Assembly (NCBI GenBank): GCA_015655015.1
Contig: JAATFV010000188.1
Coordinates: 1-44,908 of the forward strand
DNA: 44,908 nt
Direction: 5' to 3'
Origin: Chitinophagales bacterium
Lineage (GTDB): Bacteria; Bacteroidota; Bacteroidia; Chitinophagales; Chitinophagaceae
Shown: positions 23,600 to 31,551 of the stretch, one piece after another
Numbering within the stretch: the first letter of the stretch is position 1
Layout: the number at the start of each line of letters is the position of its first letter
Notes under the pieces: model-generated
What the model was told of the DNA's origin: nothing
Database searches by the model: none
What the model saw: only the letters and a program-made list of their open reading frames with translations
Position numbers and translations under genes: made by a program

Positions 23600-25039
23600 A
23601 TGAGCAGTGACAGCATTAAAAACAACCCGGCCAGTCAAACTAACAACGGCATTGTCATTGCTGTAAGAGGGAGTGTAGTGGATGTACGTTTTGAGGACAA
23701 GCTGCCGCCTATCTTCAGCATACTGACGATCGGCGAAACCACTCCGATCTTTATAGAAGTGCAGCTTCACCTCGATGCCAAACGCGTACGCGGAATAGCC
23801 CTGACCTCCACAGAAGGCCTGAGCCGCGGCAAACCGGTAAAAGATACCGGCGGGCCGCTGAAGGTGCCTGTAGGCAAAGAAATACTCTCCCGCATGTTCG
23901 ATGTTTTTGGCAATACTATTGACAATGGCGCAGTTTTGCCGCCGATGGAGCAGCGCTCCATACATCAAACGCCGCCGCCGCTGGAAAAACGTTCGGTGAA
24001 GACAGAGATCTTTGAAACGGGCATCAAAGTGATCGATGTGCTGCTGCCCCTGGAACGGGGCGGTAAAGCCGGCCTCTTAGGGGGCGCCGGTGTGGGAAAA
24101 ACAGTGCTGCTCACGGAGATCATTCATAACATGATCGGTCATGAAAAGGGAGTAAGCATTTTTTGCGGCATCGGCGAACGGTGCCGCGAAGGAGAAGAGC
24201 TCTATCATGACATGAAGGAGGCCGGGGTATTGCCCGGGATGGCGATGATCTTCGGGCAAATGAACGAACTGCCAGGCAGCCGCTTCCGCGTAGGGCATAC
24301 CGCGCTTACCATGGCGGAATACTTCCGGGATGAAGAGCACCGGGATGTATTATTGCTGATCGATAATATCTTTCGGTTTATACAGGCTGGTATGGAAATA
24401 TCCGGGCTAATGGGGCAAATGCCGTCACGGCTGGGTTATCAGCCCTCTTTGGGTACAGAGCTTTCCCAGCTTGAAGAGCGCATCGCCAATACCAATACCG
24501 GGGCCATTACTTCCATACAGGCGGTGTACGTTCCGGCCGATGACCTTACCGATCCGGCAGCCGTTCACGCCTTTGCCCACCTCTCCGCCTCCATCGTACT
24601 GTCGAGGAAACGCGCCGGGGAGGGATTGTTTCCGGCCATCGACCCGCTTCAATCCAATTCGAGCATGGCGACACCGGGCATTGTGGGTGAACGTCATTAC
24701 CATCTTGCCAGGGAGATACGTCAGACATTGGCACAGTACGAAGATCTGAAGGATATTATTGCTATGCTGGGGATGGAACAGCTGTCAGCCGAAAACCGCC
24801 GCACCGTAGTCCGCGCCCGCCAGCTGGAGCGTTTTCTTACGCAGCCTTTTTTTACCACGGAAAAATTCAGCGATGCTAAAGGAAAGTCAGTAAGTTTAAA
24901 AGACGCATTGGATGGCTGTGAGCGAATCCTCCGGGATGAATTCAAAGACTATCCGGAAAGCGCTTTTTATATGATCGGCGCCATCGATGAAGCGAAACAA
25001 AAAGCAGCATCCATGCAGAAGGACACGGCTGCAAAATAA
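23600..25039 (+). CDS. atpD: N-ATPase beta subunit
   Basis: 479 residues. The catalytic beta subunit: Walker A GGAGVGKT at 161-168, the following ERCREGEELYHDM (GERxREG signature), Walker B region VLLLIDNIFRF, and the ADDLTDPA loop. It hydrolyses or makes ATP at the F1-like head. It is the first gene of a nine-gene cluster in the order D-C-Q-R-B-E-F-A-G, which differs from the ordinary F-ATPase order (B-E-F-H-A-G, D-C) and is diagnostic of the laterally spread N-ATPases. The divergence of the LIDNIFRF and PLQSNSSM segments from standard beta is visible and fits the N-type. Start ATG at 23600. Confidence 0.96.
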   Translation: MSSDSIKNNPASQTNNGIVIAVRGSVVDVRFEDKLPPIFSILTIGETTPIFIEVQLHLDAKRVRGIALTSTEGLSRGKPVKDTGGPLKVPVGKEILSRMFDVFGNTIDNGAVLPPMEQRSIHQTPPPLEKRSVKTEIFETGIKVIDVLLPLERGGKAGLLGGAGVGKTVLLTEIIHNMIGHEKGVSIFCGIGERCREGEELYHDMKEAGVLPGMAMIFGQMNELPGSRFRVGHTALTMAEYFRDEEHRDVLLLIDNIFRFIQAGMEISGLMGQMPSRLGYQPSLGTELSQLEERIANTNTGAITSIQAVYVPADDLTDPAAVHAFAHLSASIVLSRKRAGEGLFPAIDPLQSNSSMATPGIVGERHYHLAREIRQTLAQYEDLKDIIAMLGMEQLSAENRRTVVRARQLERFLTQPFFTTEKFSDAKGKSVSLKDALDGCERILRDEFKDYPESAFYMIGAIDEAKQKAASMQKDTAAK

Positions 25040-25054
25040 ATTAAATGCTGAACA

Positions 25055-25459
25055 ATGGAAAATACATTGATGAGCCTGAAAGTGCTGCTCCCTTTTAAAG
25101 TGTTTGCAGAAATAAAAAATGTGAAACGCATCGTAGCGGAAACCAGTGAAGGCTCCTTTGGTTTTTTGCCGCAGAGACTGGACTGCGTGGCAGCTTTAAC
25201 TCCCGGTATCTTCACGTATGAAAGGGAAGGAGAAGAAGAAAAATATCTCGCGGTCAATGAAGGCATTTTGGTGAAGACCGGCTTGCAGGTATTGGTCTCC
25301 GTCCGCAATGCCATCGGCGACGCCCCGCTGGGTAAGCTGAAAGAGCTGGTTGAAACGGATATGAAACAGCAGAACGAGGAGCAAATCAATATGCGTTCGG
25401 TGATGGCAAAGCTGGAACGGGGATTCATCCGGAATTTTGAAAAAACACAGAAAAGCTAA
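25055..25459 (+). CDS. atpC: N-ATPase epsilon subunit
   Basis: 134 residues. N-terminal beta-sandwich typical of epsilon (LKVLLPFKVFAEIKNVKRIVAETSEGSFGFLPQRLDCVAALTPGIF, with the GSFGFLPQR motif), then a C-terminal two-helix region (about 95-134). In F-type enzymes epsilon couples the rotor to the c-ring and can inhibit ATP hydrolysis. It begins 15 bases after atpD and its last bases lie in front of the atpQ coding frame. The C-terminal helix here is rich in Lys and Glu, with no membrane segment. Confidence 0.93.
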   Translation: MENTLMSLKVLLPFKVFAEIKNVKRIVAETSEGSFGFLPQRLDCVAALTPGIFTYEREGEEEKYLAVNEGILVKTGLQVLVSVRNAIGDAPLGKLKELVETDMKQQNEEQINMRSVMAKLERGFIRNFEKTQKS

Positions 25460-25490
25460 CGTGCCTGCAGATAATACACATAAGGAAAAA

Positions 25491-25787
25491 ATGTTCAGCC
25501 GGGAAGTAGGCGAAAAAGAAAAGCGCAAGCTGAAAGCCAGACGCAGCGACGGCCGCAGTATCTGGGCAGGTATGGGGCTTTTGGGAATGGTTGGCTGGAC
25601 AGTGACCGTCCCCGCCTTGCTGGGCGCTCTTTTGGGCAAGTGGCTGGATAAAAAATATCCGGTCTCTTTTTCATGGACATTGACTTTTTTAATAATTGGG
25701 ATAATGGCCGGATGCGGGATGGCGTGGCGCTGGGTAAAGAACGAAAATAAAAAAATAAATAAAAACGGGGAGGGGGACCATGAATGA
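25491..25787 (+). CDS. atpQ: N-ATPase AtpQ (AtpI-like) subunit
   Basis: 98 residues from the ATG at 25491. AAGGA five bases upstream supports this start; an open reading from TTG 25437 or GTG 25461 would overlap atpC. Two membrane segments (about 28-48 and 58-78) follow a basic N-terminus. It belongs to the AtpI/ATPase_gene1 class of small assembly proteins, which help c-ring formation in ordinary F-ATPases; the N-ATPase copy is presumed to do the same. The basic stretch EKEKRKLKARR precedes the first segment. Its stop overlaps the atpR start (ATGAATGA), indicating translational coupling. Confidence 0.88.
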   Translation: MFSREVGEKEKRKLKARRSDGRSIWAGMGLLGMVGWTVTVPALLGALLGKWLDKKYPVSFSWTLTFLIIGIMAGCGMAWRWVKNENKKINKNGEGDHE

Positions 25788-26094
25788 AATTATATATCTG
25801 ACGCTAACCTTCATAGCGGGCGCCGTTCTTGGAACGATCTTTTTTGGAGGGCTGTGGCTGACAGTACGAAAAGGTCTTACGGCCAAAGTTCCGGCACTGC
25901 TGTTTTCCATAAGCTTTATGTTGCGAATGGCGGTGACGCTGGCCGGATTCTATTATGCAGGACAGGGTAAATGGTATCGGCTGCTGTTATGCCTGGCCGG
26001 TTTTCTTATCGCCCGCATCGTCATTATGCGGTTTACGAAAGGTTCGGCAACAACACCGATAAAAATTTCCGGGGAGGTAAATCATGAGGCTTAG
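25780..26094 (+). CDS. atpR: N-ATPase AtpR subunit
   Basis: 104 residues with three membrane segments (about 4-26, 39-58, 65-82). Two Arg residues lie within or at the ends of hydrophobic segments (SFMLRMAVTL, LIARIVIMR). AtpR occurs only in N-ATPase operons; a role in c-ring assembly or in contacting the c-subunit glutamate has been suggested for the family, and no function is proved here. It overlaps atpQ by 8 bases and atpB by 11 bases, so the membrane-sector genes are translationally coupled. Confidence 0.9.
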   Translation: MNEIIYLTLTFIAGAVLGTIFFGGLWLTVRKGLTAKVPALLFSISFMLRMAVTLAGFYYAGQGKWYRLLLCLAGFLIARIVIMRFTKGSATTPIKISGEVNHEA

Positions 26095-26773
26095 TCCTGA
26101 CGAAAAGATCTTCTGGCAGCATGGGTTTATTACCATTAACCTGACCATTGTAACTACCTGGCTGCTGATGCTGGTATTGGTAGTAGGTTCCTGGCTGATA
26201 ACCAGGCGGCTCAAAACAGGTGTGCAGGTATCCCGCTGGCAGGGCATCCTGGAAATGCTGGTCACAGGCATGAACGACCAGATTAAGGAAGTAGGGCTTA
26301 AAGAGCCGAAGAAGTACGTCAGCTTCATCGGAACGATATTCCTCTTTATAGCTATGTCCAACTTGGCCACCATTCTGCCCTGGTACGAGCCGCCTACCTC
26401 TTCGCTTTCCACTACCAGCGCTCTGGCCATTTGCGTATTTCTGGCCGTCCCCTTCTACGGGATCATGGAAAGCGGCATAAGGGGCTATCTGAGGTCTTAC
26501 CTGCAGCCAACTTTCATTATGCTGCCATTTAATATCATCGGCGAGATATCCAGAACGATCGCCCTGGCAGTCAGGTTATTCGGTAACATGATGAGCGGGG
26601 GATTGATCGTATCCATACTCCTCACGATCACACCTTTCATTTTTCCTATCATCATGAGCGCGCTGGGTCTTTTGACAGGTATGGTACAGGCTTATATTTT
26701 CAGCATACTGGCCACGGTATATATTACCGCCGCTACGGAAGATGGTAAAGAAACAGCTTTAAAAAACAAATAA
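26084..26773 (+). CDS. atpB: N-ATPase a subunit
   Basis: 229 residues with five or six membrane segments. The essential stator arginine is Arg164 in LAVRLFGNMMSG, on the helix that faces the c-ring. The preceding ISRTIALAV and the following helix (LTGMVQAYIFSILATVYI) match the channel region, with Gln in the MVQAYIF motif typical of subunit a. It forms the ion half-channels in the membrane. The N-terminus is short, with no long cytoplasmic leader. It overlaps atpR by 11 bases and is 13 bases before atpE. Confidence 0.95.
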   Translation: MRLSPDEKIFWQHGFITINLTIVTTWLLMLVLVVGSWLITRRLKTGVQVSRWQGILEMLVTGMNDQIKEVGLKEPKKYVSFIGTIFLFIAMSNLATILPWYEPPTSSLSTTSALAICVFLAVPFYGIMESGIRGYLRSYLQPTFIMLPFNIIGEISRTIALAVRLFGNMMSGGLIVSILLTITPFIFPIIMSALGLLTGMVQAYIFSILATVYITAATEDGKETALKNK

Positions 26774-26786
26774 TAAAACAGAAAAA

Positions 26787-27056
26787 ATGGATAACACAAC
26801 TCTTATCGCCGTTGTATCGATCATCACTTCAGGGCTTACTACCGGTGTTGGCTGCATGATGCCGGCATTGGGTGAAGGAAAGTCAGTCTCGGCCGCTTTA
26901 GGCTCCATCGCACAGCAGCCGGATGCGGCGCCCACCATTACACGTACCTTATTCGTTGGTCTGGCAATGATCGAATCCACCGCCATTTACTGCTTTGTGG
27001 TTTCCATGATACTCATTTTCGCCAATCCGTTCTGGAACCATTTCATAGCAAAATAA
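26787..27056 (+). CDS. atpE: N-ATPase c subunit, two-carboxylate ring
   Basis: 89 residues, a two-helix hairpin. Helix 1 carries Gly-rich packing (GLTTGVG...GEGKS) and Glu30 where Na+-type c subunits have Gln. The loop QQPDA joins the helices. Helix 2 has Glu63-Ser64-Thr65 and Tyr68 (MIESTAIY), the set that lines Na+ sites in sodium ATP synthases, and Met61 in place of Val. Thus both helices bring a carboxylate to the ion site. Such two-carboxylate c subunits are known from a few Na+ enzymes; other N-type rings are proton-coupled, so the ion cannot be settled from sequence. Spacing: 13 bases after atpB, 9 before atpF. Confidence 0.95.
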   Translation: MDNTTLIAVVSIITSGLTTGVGCMMPALGEGKSVSAALGSIAQQPDAAPTITRTLFVGLAMIESTAIYCFVVSMILIFANPFWNHFIAK

Positions 27057-27065
27057 GTTTTCCCT

Positions 27066-27815
27066 ATGCAGATCGAATGGTTTACCGTTATCGCGCAGAT
27101 ATTGAATTTTTTCGTTCTCGCCTGGCTGCTGAAAAAATTCCTTTACAAGCCTGTTCTCCTGGCGATCGATGAAAGGGAAAAAAGAATAACCGCCCAGCTG
27201 AACGATGCGGCGGCGGCAAAAGCGGCAGCTCAAAAAGAACGCGATGACTATCGGCAAAAGACCGAAGCGCTGGACAGGGAACGGGAGGCGCAAATGGGCA
27301 AGGCGGTGGCGGACGCGGAGGCCGAACGTCAAAGACTTTTTGAATCGGTACAAAAGGAGGCTGCTGTTTTGCATACGAAGCTGGAAGAGACCTGGCAGGA
27401 GGATCGGCAAAACAGAACCAATGCCGTTAAGAAAAAAATACAGCAGGAGGTGTTTGCGATTGCCGGAAAAACCCTTGCCGATATAGCAGGCGTTGGATTG
27501 GAAGAGCAGATCACCCATGTTTTTATACAGCGTATAGGCGCCTTGAATGAAGAGGAAAATAAGAAGCTGAAGGCAGCCTTCCTTTCTTCCGGGGATGCTA
27601 TTGTCATAAGATCGGCTTTCCCGTTATCTGAACAGCAAAAGACCCGTATTGAACAGGCGCTCAGGGAAAAGATCGACGCGGCAGCGACTTTCCGGCATGC
27701 CGAGGCGCCGGATCTGTTGACCGGCATCGAAATGACTACCGGTGGATACAGGCTGTCCTGGAATACAACGGATTACCTTGCTTCAATGGAGAAGAACATG
27801 AACGGAATAATATAG
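27066..27815 (+). CDS. atpF: N-ATPase b subunit with delta-like C-terminus
   Basis: 249 residues, far longer than an ordinary b subunit (about 160). Residues 5-25 form the membrane anchor (WFTVIAQILNFFVLAWLLKKF), followed by a long charged helix (about 40-140) for the peripheral stalk. The C-terminal 100 residues (VIRSAFPLSEQQKTRIEQAL...LLTGIEMTTGGYRLSWN) resemble the C-terminal domain of the delta subunit, with the FPLSEQQ and LLTG-I features. No atpH gene exists in the cluster, so AtpF probably performs both b and delta jobs. The stop is followed by the repeat tract, not by atpA directly. Confidence 0.92.
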   Translation: MQIEWFTVIAQILNFFVLAWLLKKFLYKPVLLAIDEREKRITAQLNDAAAAKAAAQKERDDYRQKTEALDREREAQMGKAVADAEAERQRLFESVQKEAAVLHTKLEETWQEDRQNRTNAVKKKIQQEVFAIAGKTLADIAGVGLEEQITHVFIQRIGALNEEENKKLKAAFLSSGDAIVIRSAFPLSEQQKTRIEQALREKIDAAATFRHAEAPDLLTGIEMTTGGYRLSWNTTDYLASMEKNMNGII

Positions 27816-27821
27816 GAAAAA

Positions 27822-27925
27822 ATAAAATATAGGAAAAGTATAAGGATAAAAGTATAAGGATAAAATATAGGAAAAGTATAAGGATAAAAGTATAAGAACA
27901 GTATAAAGTATAAGAACAGTATAAA
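27822..27925. repeat. Tandem repeats between atpF and atpA
   Basis: The 122-base gap between atpF and atpA is purine-rich. A 38-base unit occurs twice (27822-27859 and 27860-27897, one difference) and an 18-base unit built on GTATAAGAACAGTATAAA occurs at 27890-27907 and 27908-27925. All are variations of GTATAAGGA/GTATAAGAA. No hairpin and no T-run is present. Nothing else in the operon has a gap longer than 16 bases. Confidence 0.95.
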
Positions 27926-27937
27926 AGAGAATAAGAA

Positions 27938-29488
27938 ATGCCTGATAACCTTGACAAAGTGGTGGAAGATGCTTTTACGGAGCTTCACCGCGGCAGGGAA
28001 CAATTCATCCCTTCCTTTACCCCATCGGAAACGGGTGCGGTAATAAGTGTCTCGCCCGGAATAGCCACTGTAAGCGGCCTGCCTGAGGTTGGATATAGCG
28101 AGCTGCTGAAATTCCCGGGCGACTTGTACGGTATTGCCTTTAACCTGGATGAGACGGAAATAGGCGTCGTGCTTTTAGGCGATGGAAAGCTGGGAGCAGG
28201 TGACGAAGTGCAGCGGACAGGCCGGGTAGTGGATATACCCGTGGGGAATGCGGTTATCGGCCGCGTGATCAGCCCTTTAGGTGAGCCGCTGGACGGCAGG
28301 GGGGCCATTGCCTTCGCCAAACGGCTGCCCATTGAACGGCCTGCCCAGCCAATCATGAACCGCGCTCCTGTTATCGCTCCTTTACAAACAGGCACTAAGG
28401 TAATAGATGCGCTGATACCGATAGGCCGCGGCCAGCGGGAATTGATCCTCGGTGACAGGCAAACGGGGAAAACAGCCATCGCCCTGGACACTATTCTCAA
28501 CCAGAAAGACAAGAATGTAATATGCATCTATTGCGCGATCGGTCAGCGGGCATCCTCCGTCGCTAAAGTAATCGACCGGCTTACAACGTCCGGGGCTATG
28601 AGCTACACCTGTGTCGTGGTAACCGAAGGGAATAATCCCCCCGGATTGCAATACATAGCGCCCTATGCAGCAACCAGCATCGCAGAATATTTTATGGAAG
28701 AGGGACGTGATGTCCTGATCGTGTATGACGATCTCAGCAATCATGCCGAGGCCTACCGGGAGCTTTCCCTTTTGCTGCGCCGGCCGCCGGGAAGGGAAGC
28801 CTTTCCCGGTGATATATTTTATATTCATTCGCGGCTGCTCGAACGGTCCACTCACCTGAAAAGCGATCTGGGCGGCGGTTCATTGACTGCTTTACCTGTC
28901 ATTCAGACAGAAGCGCAAAATATTTCAGCCTATATATCCACTAATCTCATTTCCATAACGGACGGACAGATCTATCTTTCTCCTAAACTTTTCGAGCTGG
29001 GGGTACTGCCCGCGATAGATGTAGAGAAATCCGTGTCACGGGTAGGAGGGAAGGCGCAGCTGCCGGTTTTTAGCGCGGCAACCGGTGATCTCAAGCTGGC
29101 TTATGCTCAATTCGAAGAGCTGGAAACATTTGCGCGTTTCGGCGCAAGCCTCGATAAAAATACACGCAAAATGATCGAGCATGGAAAAAGGATCCGGGAG
29201 ATCTTTAAACAGCCTGAGCTGCAGCCGCTGTCCGTTGCCCGGCAGATTCTCCTGTTGCTTGCTTTACAAAACGGCTTGCTTGAATCCGTCCCGGTAAATA
29301 AAATACAGGCCGCTGAAGCTGCCCTGTATCAGGCTGCCGATCAGCTCCCGGCAGAGCTGGCTGCCGCACTATTTTCTGAGTCCCGTCTCAGCCAGGAAGA
29401 CAAAGACAAACTGCTGGGCAGAGCGTCAGCCGTACTCGCCGCTTTCCTGGAAATTCCCGATACCCCTAAAACGGCTGGCAATGAGTGA
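27938..29488 (+). CDS. atpA: N-ATPase alpha subunit
   Basis: 516 residues. Non-catalytic nucleotide-binding alpha subunit: Walker A GDRQTGKT at 172-179, the DVLIVYDDLSNHAEAYRELSLL region, PGREAFPGDIFYIHSRLLER and the SVSRVGGKAQ motif. The N-terminal residues 1-25 (binding site for the peripheral stalk in F-ATPases) are present. It pairs with beta in the hexameric head. It is preceded by the unusual repeat tract and overlaps atpG by 8 bases. The overall family match is strong, although the C-terminal 60 residues are less typical. Confidence 0.95.
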   Translation: MPDNLDKVVEDAFTELHRGREQFIPSFTPSETGAVISVSPGIATVSGLPEVGYSELLKFPGDLYGIAFNLDETEIGVVLLGDGKLGAGDEVQRTGRVVDIPVGNAVIGRVISPLGEPLDGRGAIAFAKRLPIERPAQPIMNRAPVIAPLQTGTKVIDALIPIGRGQRELILGDRQTGKTAIALDTILNQKDKNVICIYCAIGQRASSVAKVIDRLTTSGAMSYTCVVVTEGNNPPGLQYIAPYAATSIAEYFMEEGRDVLIVYDDLSNHAEAYRELSLLLRRPPGREAFPGDIFYIHSRLLERSTHLKSDLGGGSLTALPVIQTEAQNISAYISTNLISITDGQIYLSPKLFELGVLPAIDVEKSVSRVGGKAQLPVFSAATGDLKLAYAQFEELETFARFGASLDKNTRKMIEHGKRIREIFKQPELQPLSVARQILLLLALQNGLLESVPVNKIQAAEAALYQAADQLPAELAAALFSESRLSQEDKDKLLGRASAVLAAFLEIPDTPKTAGNE

Positions 29489-30416
29489 TACCCTGGAAAG
29501 CCTGAGCAGGCAGCAGCAAGGCGCGACGGACCTCGGATCCGTCGTACGTACCATGAAGACCCTGGCTGCCTCTAATATAGGACAATACGAAATGGCCGTC
29601 AATGCCCTGAAGGACTACGACCATTGCATACAGCTGGGGCTTAATGCCTGGTTCAGGCAACAAAAGCCGGCGGCAGGCTTCCTGAAAGAGCAGGAAGTTA
29701 CAGCAGGCAAAACTATCTATGCGGTCGTCTTTGGCTCGGACCAGGGACTGGTAGGCAGGTTCAACGATTCGATGGCGGATTTTGCCAAACAAAAGCTCGC
29801 TGGTACGGCCACTCCCGTAGAATTCTGGGCCGTGGGTGAACGCATGTACGCAAGAATGAAAGACGCAGGAATCCCTGTTACGTTTTTATTCAAGGTTCCG
29901 AATTCCGTCTCCCTTATCGTACCGCTGATTGGAGATATCCTGTTGAAGACCGGACAGCAGCGTGAAAAAGGATTGATGAATGAGCTCTACATATTTTATA
30001 ACACTCCTGTCAAAGGCTCCGGGTATGAACCGGCGTGGCAACGCCTGCTGCCCCTGGACCAACAGTGGGAACAGCAGATGGCAGCGGCTCCCTGGCCCAC
30101 CAATAACCTGCCCCGCGTGGCAGGGAATGTTAGAACAACTTTGACCATGCTCATCAATGAATACCTTTTTGTCTCCCTTTTTAAAGCCTGCGCAGAATCA
30201 TTGGCCAGTGAAAATGCCAGTCTCCTGGCAGCCATGCAGCGGGCGGAAAAGAATATCGGCGAAATGCTGGATGAGCTGCGGCAGTCCTACAACCGGCTGC
30301 GGCAAAGCTCTATCGATGAAGAGCTGCTGGACGTGATCGCAGGTTTCGAGGCATTGAAAGGCATCGAACGAAAAGTCGATATTACCAACAAAAAAAATGC
30401 AGCGGAGCCACAGTAA
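29481..30416 (+). CDS. atpG: N-ATPase gamma subunit
   Basis: 311 residues. The central rotor stalk: N-terminal and C-terminal helices flank a Rossmann-like central domain (YAVVFGSDQGLVGRFNDSM, the GSDxGLxG motif of gamma). The C-terminal helix (NEYLFVSLFKACAESLASENASLLAAMQRAEKNI) matches the E-xx-xR-x-x-AM-xx-A-x-x-N pattern in modified form. This is the last gene of the operon. The stop codon lies at the exact border where the YdeI-like homology of the opposite strand resumes, and the last 130 bases are also read antisense as the end of that ORF. Confidence 0.94.
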   Translation: MSDTLESLSRQQQGATDLGSVVRTMKTLAASNIGQYEMAVNALKDYDHCIQLGLNAWFRQQKPAAGFLKEQEVTAGKTIYAVVFGSDQGLVGRFNDSMADFAKQKLAGTATPVEFWAVGERMYARMKDAGIPVTFLFKVPNSVSLIVPLIGDILLKTGQQREKGLMNELYIFYNTPVKGSGYEPAWQRLLPLDQQWEQQMAAAPWPTNNLPRVAGNVRTTLTMLINEYLFVSLFKACAESLASENASLLAAMQRAEKNIGEMLDELRQSYNRLRQSSIDEELLDVIAGFEALKGIERKVDITNKKNAAEPQ

Positions 30417-30919
30417 TAAAGACAGTATGCTCTTTGCCGTCCCGGCGTCAACCCATAAAAAGCAGTTTTCAAGGCGGGGATTTTATCTATTTTTTTTCGA
30501 AATTCTTCAGGAATTATGAATGCCGTATCCTTCTTTAAATTCACTTTTAAGCCGGCTTTTTCTACTTCAATGGCTTCATAGACATAGGCTTTCAAGATGG
30601 AATCCAGCTCAACTATTTCCCGAACATTGGTGAACCGGATCTGGCGGCCCACCCGCGTGTTCTCCCCGGTTTTGATTAGAATGCCATTGGCATCATTTAA
30701 CAAGACACCTTTGAAAAACAAAAGCGCACAGTATTCTTTAAATCCTTGTATGATAACTATGTTACTTTTCTGAAACAAGTAACAAGGTTTGCCCCACTTC
30801 AATTCTTCGGTCAGCCCACAATCAAGAATGATCATTCTCAATTTCTCCATTTCTTTCTGCCACTTTTGGGCTTTGCTTAAATATACATCGACCTTAGAAT
30901 TCATTCCTCTCTTAGTCAT
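30287..30919 (-). CDS. YdeI/DUF1801-like protein, C-terminus replaced
   Basis: The open frame gives 210 residues, but only about the first 167 are family-like. These match YdeI: DUF1801-type start (KAQKWQKEMEKLRMIILDCGLTEELKWGKPCY), IVIIQGFKEYCALLFFKGVLL, then the OmdA-like FIIPEEFRKKI and LTPGRQRAYCLY. After GRQRAYCLYY the usual end (some 30 residues with a KQSKTRE-type basic motif and a closing helix) is missing; the frame continues antisense to the 3' end of atpG for about 43 residues that are clearly not protein-like (SSSSSSIELCRSRL). The change falls at the atpG stop codon. The gene is therefore truncated, probably by arrival of the N-ATPase operon. It is 22 bases after DUF4256, in the same direction. 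An alternative start is Met6. Confidence 0.8.
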   Translation of the reverse strand: MTKRGMNSKVDVYLSKAQKWQKEMEKLRMIILDCGLTEELKWGKPCYLFQKSNIVIIQGFKEYCALLFFKGVLLNDANGILIKTGENTRVGRQIRFTNVREIVELDSILKAYVYEAIEVEKAGLKVNLKKDTAFIIPEEFRKKIDKIPALKTAFYGLTPGRQRAYCLYYCGSAAFFLLVISTFRSMPFNASKPAITSSSSSSIELCRSRL

Positions 30920-30941
30920 AGTATGAAATTTTATGCAAAAT

Positions 30942-31517
30942 TCAGATCTTTAGCGAGCCCCGGAACCCCCTGGCGGCATAGTAAGATTCTGCACCGTTGT
31001 GATACACGAAGACAGTGCCGTATCGGTAATCAGCAAAAAGGGCGCCCCCCAGTTTTCTGATACCAGGCGGTGTTATTATCCAGCTCGATGTTTTGGCATC
31101 GAAATTTCCAAGTTTCTGCAGCTCCCGGTATTGTGCTTCCGTTAAAAGCTCAATGCCCATGGCAGCGGACATATCAAGGGCACTATCTGCTGGTTTGTGT
31201 TCTTTCCTTGACCTCAGCGCTTCACCGTCATAACAGACACTTCTGCGGCCTTTGGGACTTTCCGCTGAACAATCGTAAAAAACGTATTCGCCCGTCTTTT
31301 TATCATGACCCACAACATCCGGTTCACCGTCAGTTCTTTCCATTTCATTAAGCGACCACAGTTTTTCCGTGTTAGCTTCCAGCCTCGCCAGTACTTTCGC
31401 CCATTCAAGGCCTTTATGGCGGTTCACGTTTTTCTCAAAACGTGTTTTCAATACGCTAAGCAGCTCTTCGCGCTGTTCTGGTGACAACGCCTTTTTATTG
31501 CTTTTCATGTTGCTCAT
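30942..31517 (-). CDS. DUF4256 protein
   Basis: 191 residues. The sequence matches the DUF4256 family along its whole length (TGEYVFYDCSAESPKGRRS, LLTEAQYRELQKLGNFD, LGGALFADYRYGTVFVYHNG, YYAARGFRG). No catalytic motif is known for this family; the protein is soluble with no signal peptide. It is preceded by a full promoter match and followed 22 bases later by the ydeI-like gene, so both are one transcript. Function unknown. Confidence 0.9.
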   Translation of the reverse strand: MSNMKSNKKALSPEQREELLSVLKTRFEKNVNRHKGLEWAKVLARLEANTEKLWSLNEMERTDGEPDVVGHDKKTGEYVFYDCSAESPKGRRSVCYDGEALRSRKEHKPADSALDMSAAMGIELLTEAQYRELQKLGNFDAKTSSWIITPPGIRKLGGALFADYRYGTVFVYHNGAESYYAARGFRGSLKI

Positions 31518-31551
31518 ACTTTTTTATATTCCCTCTGGTACTCTTTGATTA

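Noticed and set aside
25437..25490. Upstream TTG or GTG start for atpQ
   Set aside because: The ATG at 25491 has AAGGA at ideal spacing, and the extension would overlap atpC with non-family residues.
27736..28003. Two minus-strand ORFs full of Tyr, Leu, Ile and Phe
   Set aside because: They are the antisense reading of the purine-rich repeats between atpF and atpA; their apparent transmembrane character comes from the repeat.
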